Below, in pieces: positions 48,001-54,317 of a DNA stretch of 64,000 nt (the stretch's first letter is position 1; each line of letters opens with the position of its first letter). Position numbers and translations under genes: made by a program. The notes below the pieces were generated by a model, which was not told the DNA's origin, did not search any database, and saw only the letters and a program-made list of their open reading frames with translations. The DNA lies in NCBI GenBank assembly GCA_023229505.1, contig JALNZD010000006.1, forward strand, positions 1 through 64,000, read 5' to 3'. This DNA is from Bacteroidales bacterium. GTDB taxonomy: Bacteria > Bacteroidota > Bacteroidia > Bacteroidales > JAGOPY01.

Positions 48001-51000
48001 ACGGTAGAAGGAGCTACTTCTACTACAGCTTCAGTGTATGGTATCAAGATAGCCTCAAGCGTTGCTACCTACTCCAACAATATCATAAGTTTAGGCGGAA
48101 ATACAAAAACAACCATTTATGGCATCTCCGAAGCGGGGGCAGAAGACCACAATAACAATCTCTATTTTAATACGGTATATATTGGGGGAAGTTTGGGTTC
48201 AGGAACCAATAAGTCATACTCTTTATATAGTATTGTTACTGCAAACACACGTAATTTCAGAAATAACATCCTGGTGAATGCCCGTTCAACCACAGGTGGT
48301 ACAAGTTTGCATTATGCCGCTTACTTTAACAATGCAGCTAGTCCTAATTTGATACTTGGTTATAACGATTACTATGCTCCGGGTACCGGCGGGGTATTGG
48401 GCTATTACAACGGTGCGAATGTTATTACACTACCACTTATTGCCGGGCAGGATACCAACAGCTTAAACACCGACCCAAGCTTTTTCAATGCCGGTTCAAC
48501 GGTTGCGACAGATTATAAAGTCAATATACACCTTACCGGGATAACAATTTCCGGTATCACGACGGATTTCGGTGGCGCGCCAAGGGGGGAGCCTCCCTGT
48601 ATGGGCGCCTGGGAGAAAATCCTGCGGAAATGGAAGGGCTCGATCAGCACTGATTTTGCGAATGACACCAACTGGACAGACGGGACTGTGCCCCTGGCCG
48701 GAGAAAATATATTATTTGATAATGATCCCGACCGGGATTGTTACCTGGATGGAGACAGAATAATCGGCAATTTAATCATCAACCAGCCTGTTGATAAAAT
48801 GGTACTGAATGGATACCGGTTATCGGTGAACGGAAGCCTTTTGCTTACAAATGGCGGGCAAATCGATGCCGGGTCATCCAATTCGACCATTGCTTTTACC
48901 GGCAGCATTGCCCAATCGATAAGCTCCGGAGCGTTTACGGATAATAGCGTATATAACTTTACGCTTAATAACAGTTCCGGAGTTTCGCTCAACGGAGACC
49001 TGGATATAAACTGGGTACTTGATCTTTCGAATGGCGCATTGACCTTGGGAACCGGTACATTGACAATAGCAGGAAATTCTCCTGCCAGAACAAGTGGTAC
49101 CATTGATGCCGGCAATGCCGGTGCAACCCTTGCTTTTACTAATTCAAGCGCAATAACTCTTCCTGCCTCCATTTTCACAGGGGCAGTTAATAATATGACG
49201 ATTGATGGGACCGGCGGAGTTACTGCAAGTGGCGATTTTTCTGTAAATGGCATTTTGTATCTTCAAAGCGCAAACCCATCATCATTAAAAGGCAGTCTTG
49301 ACATGGGCAGTAGTTCAATTCTGACTATGGGAAGCAGTGCCACTACTATCGGAGCAGGTGATGTTACAGGGATTGTTAAACGGACAACCCTGGTTGCCGC
49401 CACTTCATACACCTTTGGGAATCAGTACACAACAATTGACTTTCAGGCTGGGGGAACATTACCGGATGATATCAGCGTGAAAATCACCATCGGCTCGGCG
49501 CCTTCATGGAAAACGGATGCTATCCTTCGGATATATGATATTGTGCGTACAGGAGAATGCGACAATACCGTAATATTAAACCTGCATTACCTTGATAGCG
49601 AACTCAACGCCAATCCGGAAGCCGATTTGTTCTTGTGGGATTATCAGGCGGGTATACCGGAAATTGATGCACATGAGAAAACAAATGGCAGTACTATTGA
49701 CAAATGGATTGGAATTTCAAACCTTAATATCTCTTATTTTCCGACTGTCTTTGATGATCATATCTGGACACTGTCAAAAGAAATATATGTGGTGTTCGAA
49801 GGCTCAAGAGGTTGGCGTATGATCTCCTCGCCTACTGCCACCAGTTACGGGGACCTGCTCAGCGGGTTTATCACGCAGGGGGCTACCGGTTCCACTTATC
49901 CGCTCAACCAACCCAACTGTCTTTGGTTTGATGAAACCGATACCCTCACTACCAATATGAGCTGGCGTACTATGGGCAACCTCACTAACAGCATTACCCC
50001 CGGACGCGGCCAATTCTTCTTTGTATTTGATTCGGTTTCCGGCGCCTACAACGACACTTTGCCCCGCAAGATGAGCACCGGAGGAAACGCTAATTATACC
50101 AGCGGAACCTTCTCCTTCGGTGGTGGAAATCAGCCCGTAACCTTTTCTCCCAGGGCAGGAGGACAAATAAACACAGGCCCTGGCGATACCATCTTTTATG
50201 ATACGAATATCAGCGATGAGGGCTGGAACCTGCTGGGAAACCCCACTTATTCCACCCTCAACTGGGATGCCCCGACCGGATGGACCAAAATTAACCTGGA
50301 TAACAACATCTATATCTGGGATCCCGGAGCCAACTCCGGGAACGGCGAATACAAGGTTTGGAATGGCCATAACGGTTCTTTAGACAATGGACTGATCGCC
50401 CCCTACCAGGCCTTCTGGGTGCATGCATCTGCAGCCGTCCCGGGGCTGAGTTTTACAAATAGTGTGTTGACATCCGGCGGCACATTTCACGGCGGTGGCA
50501 GTTCTGTAAAATCACAACAAGCCGGCCCCAACCCCTCTGCCATTAACCTCAGCCTGAATGCCGGCGGGTTGCAAAGTACCGCGATTATTTCATTCATGGC
50601 AGATGCCAAAGTAGGGCCCGATACCTGGGATGCCTACCGTCTTGAGCCGCCTTCTGATTCCTGGCTGGAGTTGTTTACCTTATCTTCTCCTTCACACACC
50701 ATGCCGCTGGTGATCAACAACCTCCCTGTTGACAAGCCGGATTTTCTCGATCTTCCCCTCTTTGTTGGCGGTCAGCAGCATAGCCAAAGTCTGGACGGAA
50801 ACTACACCCTGCATTGGGAACTGCCACCCGACTGGCCGGCGGACTGGGCCATCAGCCTGCACGATAACCAAAGGGAGAAAGCCATCTCCATGAGCCACAA
50901 TCAAAACTACGACTTCGAATTCTATAGTACTAAAAGCAGCGCAGCGACCACGGATTCAATAAGCGTCCCCACGCTGCCCGTCAGCATTATTAATCCTGTT

Positions 51001-51363
51001 TCCCAAAAAAGTACGCTCAAGAGTACCAACCAACTGCCACCATTTTCCATCATAATTCAAAAAGGCACCTACGTCGATAATCCCGCGTACATGGCGCCAC
51101 AGGCAAAGCTGCTGCAAAACTATCCCAATCCTTTCAGCAACAGCACCACCCTGCGCTTCAGCCTGCCCTTGGCCGCGAACGTGACCCTTGAAATCTTCGA
51201 TCTTTGCGGACAAAAACTGGAAGTGGTGGTGGCCAACAGGTATTTCGAAGCCGGCATACACAACATGATATGGTATAGCTGCGGTAAAAAATCGGGTATT
51301 TACTTCGTGCGTATGAAAACCAAAGAAACAAATGAAGTCATTAAACTGATTATTCAAACATGA
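39010..51363 (+). CDS. giant T9SS surface adhesin (4117 residues)
   Basis: Start ATG 39010 (MKKILLRSFF, cleavage after NNAFA); the open frame reaches back to 38716, but that part is a fused remnant. Low-complexity, T/S/G/N-rich. Order: an N-terminal beta-domain (to about 240); a long chain of Ig/SprB-like units with T-Y-T-L-T-A-T-P openings and Cys pairs (about 250-1650); two copies of a roughly 660-residue right-handed beta-helix region rich in N-N-T-I, each carrying V-T-I-D-G-R-V-N-A-T-G; a short autotransporter-like stretch (about 3220-3450); and a W-N-L-L-G-N-P domain (about 3740). A FlgD-like T9SS sorting domain (N-Y-P-N-P-F to G-I-Y-F-V-R-M) ends it. It probably mediates adhesion or gliding. 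It overlaps the next gene by 4 nt (ATGA), tying it to the pilin-like genes. Confidence 0.9.
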   Translation: MKKILLRSFFAIVFVIVNLFLTNNAFAAITQRGTSTTGTTTNTNVTISKPTGVVTGDVMIVNIAKVGNNTTAPSLSGWTLINGVSLGGGTARYGAVLYKVAGASEPTSYTFALGTGTTSAVGSIVAFYGVDVSGATPFDVTPGTILVSSASSTAVGATTITTATTYAAVIMFGMAASTAPTWSGWTTTSPGALTELYDNNVGTTASVGAAWAIKAASGATGAGAATLSSAERNGGILIALKPKQTITTGTISGSPFCAGAAVSVPFTITGTFTSGNIFTAQLSDASGGFTSPVAIGSLTQTTAGTISGTIPSGTLTGTAYRIRVVSSNPVITGTDNGSNLTVNPLPTVTYTLTATPSTIYNGSSSTLSLSGSQTGVNYQLRIVTTPVGSAVAGTGSAISFAPVSPGSTTTYNVLATNATTGCSVQQTSTATVTVLSTCITTHPSNVTICSGAGTSFSVVASGSPSYQWQVSTNNGGSWANITAAGAEPGYAGWTTSTLTLTGTIPSNNAYQYRCVLSGGCGQTSNAATLTLQIINISYTLSASPGLVSVSGSSTLTLSGSQTNVNYQLRTGTTPIGSPVAGTGSSISFAAVNPTTSTQYNVLATTTSGGCSAQITDTRTVIVNETGIIIDLATCNGQPGLNFFTNSDFGTTSTNNYQTPDQALFPGVVLGYPLGAYTNYIYGLIGNAIPDSNYIIANSTAGMYRTPQQVMGTDVWLYTEDRSSTPGIGDMYIVNASYTPGVFYTEVLTNLCENTRYEFRSEMINLYAANWVPNGSDYLNYFPKDGQGNYYSILPNVDFMLDGRVALNTGNIMNDGSWKTYGFTFRTDTGQTSLTLTMRNNSTGGIGNDIALDNILMRACGPEIDITINTTLPVCPGLPVTMTANLIASDYLTPEYQWQKSTDNGVTWNDISGANDSTYTSTNPAYGDEFRFLVAETTASLDNPNCSVASNPVSITTTAGITGTTPGSVCGTGTVTLGATANSGSTINWYANLTGGSSLGTGTSYTTPTISSTTTYYVEATNAGCTSNPRTSVVATVNTSVTASVSISASTGNSICSGTNVTFTATPTNGGATPSYQWKLNGGNVGTNSPTYSNNTLANGNTISCVMTSSISSCITGSPATSNTITMVVGTSVPASVSISANPGNTICQGTSVTFTAVATNGGATPNYQWKNNGSNIYGEVSNVYTTTSLVQGDIITCVMTTSLACATGSPATSNSITMTVNSVPTTATISTTPLNYCGVLVSGALGGNTPVVGTGAWSQVSGPGTTTFSDSTSGSSTATATAYGTYVYRWTISNETCTPSTADVTVNYYATPTATISGTTTVCQNATSPNITFTNPQNLPVTITYDINGANQTTINVDASDSATVAAPTTTAGAFAYNLVSVVYQSAPACSNTISGTATVTVTPTVGTPTAITISEGTEPTCQLTDGTTTTTYATTATNNTGFNWSLSNGSAGSLDPTTGVMTWANGFSGSVDIQVTANGCNGPSAQVIRTVTITTLPIATFSYTGTPYCQNAANPSPTFSGGGVAGTFSSTAGLVFVSDVTGEVNLSASTAGIYTVTNTIAASGGCVEVIASSTITITTLPTATIYYAGSPFYMSELPQSVTLTGTAGGTYTASPAGLSINALTGTITSASTAGIYTVTYTIAALGGCGEVTATTSVTVLTGDIIAVSGSTGADGYYASLTKASGAFAAINAQNQSGNTIIITIAKSSNTETGANSLNAGDWTTLTLYPTATGITISGTFAGPLINLNGADNVTIDGRVNATGAVKDLTITNTNAGTSASTIRFINSAENNTVQDCTIKGAETSTTKGIIFFSTATAGNGNDGNTIDNNDIISDAAGRPINAIYSAGSTGFENSGNTISNNNIYDVWRTASNSYGIQLAGFTTDWTISGNSFYETTTFIPTGARTYNAIRVVNTSGNNFIVSGNYIGGQAAQCGGSPLTVSAGVAHLFRGIYLNVGDTTASSVQNNTIKNFNYTSTSTNPWQGINIIAGSVNIGTATGNIIGSATGIESVLITGSATGTNVYGINIASEGTVDCQNNTIGSITAANDTANFASNIYGINKTGAGIITISNNTVGSITTASSINASSASTANAQSVIGISSAGTGTLTINNNTISNLTNSTNNPTAATAGIINGIKSTSGTNTISNNTIRDLSIANANTSATNTASACGIALTGATLKTVSGNTIYNLSNTYDAFAGNVVGLYFTGSTGANVVSGNFIHSLSVTGASSVAAKVYGIKIAAGVTTYYNNIINLGGNTATNIYGIYETGVANNNNNLYFNTVYIGGSLSSGATNKSYALYSNSSANTRNFRNNIFENARSTTDGASLHYAAYFNYAVITRLTFDYNDYYAPGTGGVLGYYNAANVTTLPLITGFDANSLAIDPVFANAGGTTATDYIPSSGNLAGTKISTIPTDYLLNNRANTPTMGAFEGTLVLYVDVYKSGVFQSAYPRLKDAFDRINDGTHIDALELRINANITETTSAVLYQSGYTGAGGTSNYTSVNIYPTVTGITETGNLAAPLIDINGAGNVTIDGRVNATGSVKDMIITNTNTSATAGTSTIRFINSAENNNVKYCTIKGSETSATMGVIFFSTATAGNGNDGNTIDNNNITSDAAGRPINAIYSAGSAGFENSGNTISNNNIYDFLKNGTASNGINLAGYNITWTITGNSLYETASFVPTASVAYTAINASAITSTDLTVSGNFIGGNAPSAGGTAWTKTNAFSNVFTAINLNVGTGTASNVQNNTIQNMAWSNSGNATWTGINIAAGNVNVGTVTGNAIGAATGAGSITVTGSATAANVYGINIASAGTVDCQNNTIGSITAANDTAAFASNIYGINKTAVAGTTTISNNTIGSTTTANSIQASSASTGNAQSVFGIYSTGTDTITINNNTIANLKNSTTNATAGTAGRINGIVSTNGTNTISHNTIHDLTIANANNKATNTASVCGIALTGATLKTVSGNTIYNLSNTYASFAGNVVGLYFTGSTGANVVSDNFIHSLTVEGATSTTASVYGIKIASSVATYSNNIISLGGNTKTTIYGISEAGAEDHNNNLYFNTVYIGGSLGSGTNKSYSLYSIVTANTRNFRNNILVNARSTTGGTSLHYAAYFNNAASPNLILGYNDYYAPGTGGVLGYYNGANVITLPLIAGQDTNSLNTDPSFFNAGSTVATDYKVNIHLTGITISGITTDFGGAPRGEPPCMGAWEKILRKWKGSISTDFANDTNWTDGTVPLAGENILFDNDPDRDCYLDGDRIIGNLIINQPVDKMVLNGYRLSVNGSLLLTNGGQIDAGSSNSTIAFTGSIAQSISSGAFTDNSVYNFTLNNSSGVSLNGDLDINWVLDLSNGALTLGTGTLTIAGNSPARTSGTIDAGNAGATLAFTNSSAITLPASIFTGAVNNMTIDGTGGVTASGDFSVNGILYLQSANPSSLKGSLDMGSSSILTMGSSATTIGAGDVTGIVKRTTLVAATSYTFGNQYTTIDFQAGGTLPDDISVKITIGSAPSWKTDAILRIYDIVRTGECDNTVILNLHYLDSELNANPEADLFLWDYQAGIPEIDAHEKTNGSTIDKWIGISNLNISYFPTVFDDHIWTLSKEIYVVFEGSRGWRMISSPTATSYGDLLSGFITQGATGSTYPLNQPNCLWFDETDTLTTNMSWRTMGNLTNSITPGRGQFFFVFDSVSGAYNDTLPRKMSTGGNANYTSGTFSFGGGNQPVTFSPRAGGQINTGPGDTIFYDTNISDEGWNLLGNPTYSTLNWDAPTGWTKINLDNNIYIWDPGANSGNGEYKVWNGHNGSLDNGLIAPYQAFWVHASAAVPGLSFTNSVLTSGGTFHGGGSSVKSQQAGPNPSAINLSLNAGGLQSTAIISFMADAKVGPDTWDAYRLEPPSDSWLELFTLSSPSHTMPLVINNLPVDKPDFLDLPLFVGGQQHSQSLDGNYTLHWELPPDWPADWAISLHDNQREKAISMSHNQNYDFEFYSTKSSAATTDSISVPTLPVSIINPVSQKSTLKSTNQLPPFSIIIQKGTYVDNPAYMAPQAKLLQNYPNPFSNSTTLRFSLPLAANVTLEIFDLCGQKLEVVVANRYFEAGIHNMIWYSCGKKSGIYFVRMKTKETNEVIKLIIQT
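44180..46160 (+). repeat. beta-helix repeat copy A inside the adhesin gene
   Basis: About 2 kb, duplicated at 46500-48480 with an offset of 2319 bp (landmark GGAAGGGTRAATGCAAC at 44281 and 46600). DNA identity is high in many blocks, for example at both GCTCCGGGTACCGGCGG sites near the 3-prime end. Encodes N-N-T-I-rich parallel beta-helix coils. Confidence 0.85.
46500..48480 (+). repeat. beta-helix repeat copy B inside the adhesin gene
   Basis: Second copy of the roughly 2-kb unit. It could recombine with copy A to lose or gain one unit (2319 bp, a multiple of three, so the frame is kept). Confidence 0.85.
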
Positions 51364-51863
51364 AAAAGTCCATATTCAGGCTGTTCTCCTTCGTCTTGTC
51401 TCTTTTATTTTTCTCAAACCTTCATGCCCAGGAGGCTGTCAGCATCACTGCATCGGCTACCGTGTTGGAAATCAGCGAGATTGAGTTGGTGACCATCAAA
51501 GAGATGAATGTTGATGGATCCTTTGCCGAAAACGGGATAGTGAATATCTCGCCCGTCACCGATATGAATGCGGGGGAGTTGCTGGTAAAGGGCCGGGCCA
51601 ATGCGCAGATGCGAATTACCTCTCCGAACCAGACTGTGCTGGTAAACACCTCAGGGCAGGGGACCCTTATTTTTTATTATGTTTTAAGCGGTTTCTGGTC
51701 AGATAACAAGCAAGCATCCGAAATCCTGAACGCACCCGATCGCATACTTCAATTCAATGAAGAAGGACAATACTACCTGTGGGTTGGCGGGCGGGTGGAC
51801 ATCAACAATGCACGCCCTGGAAATTATGAAGGCGAATTCATTCTTGAAATAGAATACATTTAA
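51360..51863 (+). CDS. small secreted pilin-like protein (DUF4402-like) 1
   Basis: 167 residues; signal peptide ends LHAQ. The mature part begins A-V-S-I-T-A-S-A-T-V-L and ends N-Y-E-G-E-F-I-L-E-I-E-Y-I. This fits the DUF4402-type pattern of an A-x-A-x-V opening strand and a closing Y-x-G-x-x-x-[LV]-x-[VI]-E-Y strand. ATG overlaps the adhesin stop (ATGA), so it is translationally coupled. Likely a subunit handled by the chaperone at 54318 (inference). Confidence 0.7.
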   Translation: MKKSIFRLFSFVLSLLFFSNLHAQEAVSITASATVLEISEIELVTIKEMNVDGSFAENGIVNISPVTDMNAGELLVKGRANAQMRITSPNQTVLVNTSGQGTLIFYYVLSGFWSDNKQASEILNAPDRILQFNEEGQYYLWVGGRVDINNARPGNYEGEFILEIEYI

Positions 51864-51865
51864 CC

Positions 51866-52468
51866 ATGCAAGCCGGCACAAAATATATTTTCCTGTTGAT
51901 CTCCACAACTATCCTGGTGATGGCAGGCGCTCTCAATGCCCAACACATCAGTTTTGGCACCTGGGCCGGCGCCGGCCTCACCCTGACAAATGGCACCCCC
52001 TACGAACTCAATTTCAACGATAAAACACCTTTAATAATAACAGGAATTAATCAAAGCGTACCCATTTCACTCACCGATATGGAAGCTGCTGTGCTGACCA
52101 TTGAAGGCACAGAATACCTGGATGTGACGGTTTACGTGGATGCCCCGCCAACACTTGAACTGGATGCCACGAACAGCATTCCGCTAAGTATCAGGTTCGC
52201 TTATTCCAACCTGGGTCCGGCGGATATTGCGACCGCTAAAATCCAGGCCGTGGAGGTACCGGCCGGGTTCAACTCGGCCACTTTTCCCATTTTCCGGCGC
52301 ACAAGTGGACCGCCAGGTCCACCGCCAACACCCCCGCTTGAAGGGTACACTCCGCCACAAAAAACGGCTTACCTGTTTATTTACGGCACGCTGGGGCCTG
52401 TGGGCAATGTGAATGCAGGACTTTATGATGGAACTATTAATGTGACGGTAGAGTATAGTACCTATTAG
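51866..52468 (+). CDS. small secreted pilin-like protein 2
   Basis: 200 residues, two bases after the previous stop. Signal peptide ends LNAQ. Beta-rich, with a proline loop (G-P-P-G-P-P-P-T-P-P) near residue 150 and the closing strand Y-D-G-T-I-N-V-T-V-E-Y. The closing strand is shared with its neighbours although the middle is unlike them. It could be a specialised or tip subunit (inference). Confidence 0.65.
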   Translation: MQAGTKYIFLLISTTILVMAGALNAQHISFGTWAGAGLTLTNGTPYELNFNDKTPLIITGINQSVPISLTDMEAAVLTIEGTEYLDVTVYVDAPPTLELDATNSIPLSIRFAYSNLGPADIATAKIQAVEVPAGFNSATFPIFRRTSGPPGPPPTPPLEGYTPPQKTAYLFIYGTLGPVGNVNAGLYDGTINVTVEYSTY

Positions 52469-52511
52469 TGAAAAGGGGCAACAGAAAATAATTGAAAATT
52501 GATAATTGAAA

Positions 52512-53075
52512 ATGTACAAAGAGATAAGCCAGAAGATGAAAAGTGAAAGTAAAAAGTGGGGGATCATCCTGCTGCTTGCGCCTGGATTGTATTCCGGGGT
52601 GGTGCAGGGGCAATTCATGCGGATGAACTTCGAAGTAAAAGCCAATGTTCGCATGGAGCAGATTATGCCATTTGATTTTAACACAACCGCTCCATCATCT
52701 GATATTGAAGTGGAGAGTGGAACACAAATCCTGCAAGCTTCGGGTGTGTATTCCCTTGTTGGCTTGGAAAACATATCGGTGATGGTACGTGTGGAAGCGC
52801 CCGATGTGCTGCTTGACGAGCAAAACAATACTATTCCTTTTGAGTTGACGATGGCCTGGCAGAACGACGGCACACAGGACGAAGCAACCGCAAAACCGGC
52901 CAAAGACAATAAATCTGTTTTCCCACTGAGTAACAGTGGCCTGTTGATTAAAAATATGAAAGAGGCGCCTGCAGTGCTGTACGCTTACATATTCCTTAAA
53001 GGAACTGCAATAATACCGAGAACAGCAACCTCCCCTTATGAGGGCAGGGTGCATCTGATTGTTGAATATGAATAA
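52512..53075 (+). CDS. small secreted pilin-like protein 3
   Basis: 187 residues from ATG 52512; ATG 52536 (MKSESKKWGIILLLAPGLYS) gives a tidier signal peptide and is a real alternative. Cleavage near VVQGQ. Beta-rich, with closing strand Y-E-G-R-V-H-L-I-V-E-Y-E as in the two preceding products. Shared with the 51866 product: a D-V-T-V/S-V-M-V-R strand followed by P-x-x-L-x-x-x-x-x-x-I-P. The 43-bp gap before it is low-complexity ATTGAAAATT text. Confidence 0.65.
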   Translation: MYKEISQKMKSESKKWGIILLLAPGLYSGVVQGQFMRMNFEVKANVRMEQIMPFDFNTTAPSSDIEVESGTQILQASGVYSLVGLENISVMVRVEAPDVLLDEQNNTIPFELTMAWQNDGTQDEATAKPAKDNKSVFPLSNSGLLIKNMKEAPAVLYAYIFLKGTAIIPRTATSPYEGRVHLIVEYE

Positions 53076-53133
53076 ACCCGATGTTTAACCAAAATTTAAA
53101 GGCCATGAAAAAACAAAATCTACCCTGGCATGC

Positions 53134-53308
53134 AGGTTGTAGGGCATCCCCCTACAAAAAAATCAGCATTTCTCCCACAAAGAATTTCTGAGTCCCTTAC
53201 ACCCGGGGAACTCAGACTCATCTAAATTTGCATCCACACAAAAGACTACCAAATATGAAACTTTTAATTGCAGATGGCTCATCCATGAAAAGAAACAATT
53301 CATCCTGA
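53134..53308 (+). promoter_or_regulatory. operator/promoter cassette, copy 2, with receiver-gene stub
   Basis: Bases 53134-53284 match 38228-38378 at 136 of 151 positions without gaps. Both palindromes remain: TTGTAGG-N7-CCTACAA is intact at 53137-53157, while the second has two arm changes. The -7 box TAAATTTG is exact (53223-53230). The start of the receiver gene follows (53255, M-K-L-L-I-A-D-G-S-S) but stops after 17 codons at 53308. The DUF4402 gene begins 123 bp on, so this cassette is placed to drive it. The rest of the 53076-53431 gap shows no other feature. Confidence 0.8.
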
Positions 53309-53431
53309 ATGAACAAATTGCGAACCTTTTTGTAAATACAGCGTATAAATGCTAAAAGTTCAAATACCATAACAAAAAAATCAAATCAAAATTAACCCTT
53401 AAAGAAATTAAACTTTTTTAAACCCAAAACT

Positions 53432-54001
53432 ATGAAACATAAATCAATTTTTACAATTTTCGCGGCCCTCACAATGGTGTTGGGCTTTGCAATGACTGGC
53501 TTAGGCCAGCAAAATGATAATGCAGTCATTGCAGCAAATGCAACCGTTGTTGGTGCAGTTGTAGTAGATTCAGTACAATCATTGCAATTTGGTAATGTAA
53601 CTCCGGGAAATACAAAAACTATCAGTACAACTGGTACAGTTGCAGTTGGATTTGCTGGTGGAACTACCGAAACTGAAGGTAAATTTTCTGTGACTAAAGG
53701 TGCAAACTCGCAGGTAACGCTTACCTTTGCATTACCATCCGTGTTGACTAAATCCGGTGGCATTACTATGCCAATCAACTTCTCTGACTATGGCGGTAAC
53801 AAATGTGGCGCTATTGACGCTACTACTCTTTATCCATTTACCCCCTCAGCAGCTCCACTGGTCATTTCAAACGCTGCATTTGCAGCTGCATTTGCTGCAG
53901 CATCGTTCATTGTGCATCTCGGAGGCACCGTTGTTCCTACTAACACTCAAGCGGCAGGCGCCTATACAGCGAATATCACCCTCACAGCTACCTATAATTA
54001 A
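53432..54001 (+). CDS. DUF4402-family pilin-like protein
   Basis: 189 residues; signal peptide to LGQ. Mature protein: A-V-I-A-A-N-A-T-V-V opening, S-V-Q-S-L-Q-F-G-N-V-T-P-G strand, one Cys, and end A-G-A-Y-T-A-N-I-T-L-T-A-T-Y-N, all as in DUF4402, a domain found in subunits of alternative chaperone-usher loci. Very Ala/Gly/Thr-rich, as for a major structural subunit. It has its own promoter cassette upstream and a strong terminator downstream, again as expected for the most abundant subunit (inference). Confidence 0.85.
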   Translation: MKHKSIFTIFAALTMVLGFAMTGLGQQNDNAVIAANATVVGAVVVDSVQSLQFGNVTPGNTKTISTTGTVAVGFAGGTTETEGKFSVTKGANSQVTLTFALPSVLTKSGGITMPINFSDYGGNKCGAIDATTLYPFTPSAAPLVISNAAFAAAFAAASFIVHLGGTVVPTNTQAAGAYTANITLTATYN

Positions 54002-54006
54002 ACAAC

Positions 54007-54053
54007 AAGCTGTCGGGATTGTAGAATGTTTTTAATGCCTACAGCTTTTTTTT
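54007..54053 (+). terminator. intrinsic terminator of the DUF4402 gene
   Basis: AAGCTGT (54007-54013) pairs with ACAGCTT (54041-54047); an inner TGTAG/CTACA pairing can extend the stem, and an eight-T run follows. It starts 6 nt past the stop codon. Confidence 0.75.
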
Positions 54054-54108
54054 AAAAGTATAGGAAAATAAAGCTCCCCGCCGCAGAGCAGCGGGGTATG
54101 AATGAGAT

Positions 54109-54134
54109 AAACTGATGGGTTAACCCATCAGTTT
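54109..54134. repeat. 26-bp perfect palindrome with core GATGGGTTAACCCATC
   Basis: Perfectly symmetrical, no loop. The same 16-bp core lies at 60898-60913 within a 24-bp palindrome followed by T residues. Possibly a terminator or a dispersed element; a GCGGGG hairpin (54076-54096) lies just upstream. The rest of the 54002-54317 gap holds a further inverted repeat and a promoter. Confidence 0.8.
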
Positions 54135-54196
54135 AATCTATTAGTTTTCGAAGACTGCGCTCCAGGGAGCGAGGAATTAACCTGATGAGATTTAAT

Positions 54197-54232
54197 GGAA
54201 AAAGGAAAAAGTGATTCCTTTTTCCTTTTTCC
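54197..54232. terminator. 14-bp perfect A/T-tract inverted repeat
   Basis: GGAAAAAGGAAAAA (54197-54210) and its exact complement (54219-54232) around 8 nt. It lies 13 nt before the -7 box of the chaperone gene, so it may insulate that promoter from upstream readthrough. Confidence 0.6.
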
Positions 54233-54245
54233 TATAAAAAAATTG

Positions 54246-54253
54246 TACCTTTG
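54246..54253 (+). promoter_or_regulatory. putative -7 box (TACCTTTG) of the chaperone-usher genes
   Basis: Exact TAnnTTTG, giving a leader of about 60 nt before ATG 54318. The upstream -33 position is pyrimidine-rich, without a clear TTG. Confidence 0.5.
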
Positions 54254-54317
54254 TTCAATTCTTTTAATCAGGTAACCCTCAAAGCCTTTAGTTATTAATC
54301 ACATTAAAGGATTAAAA

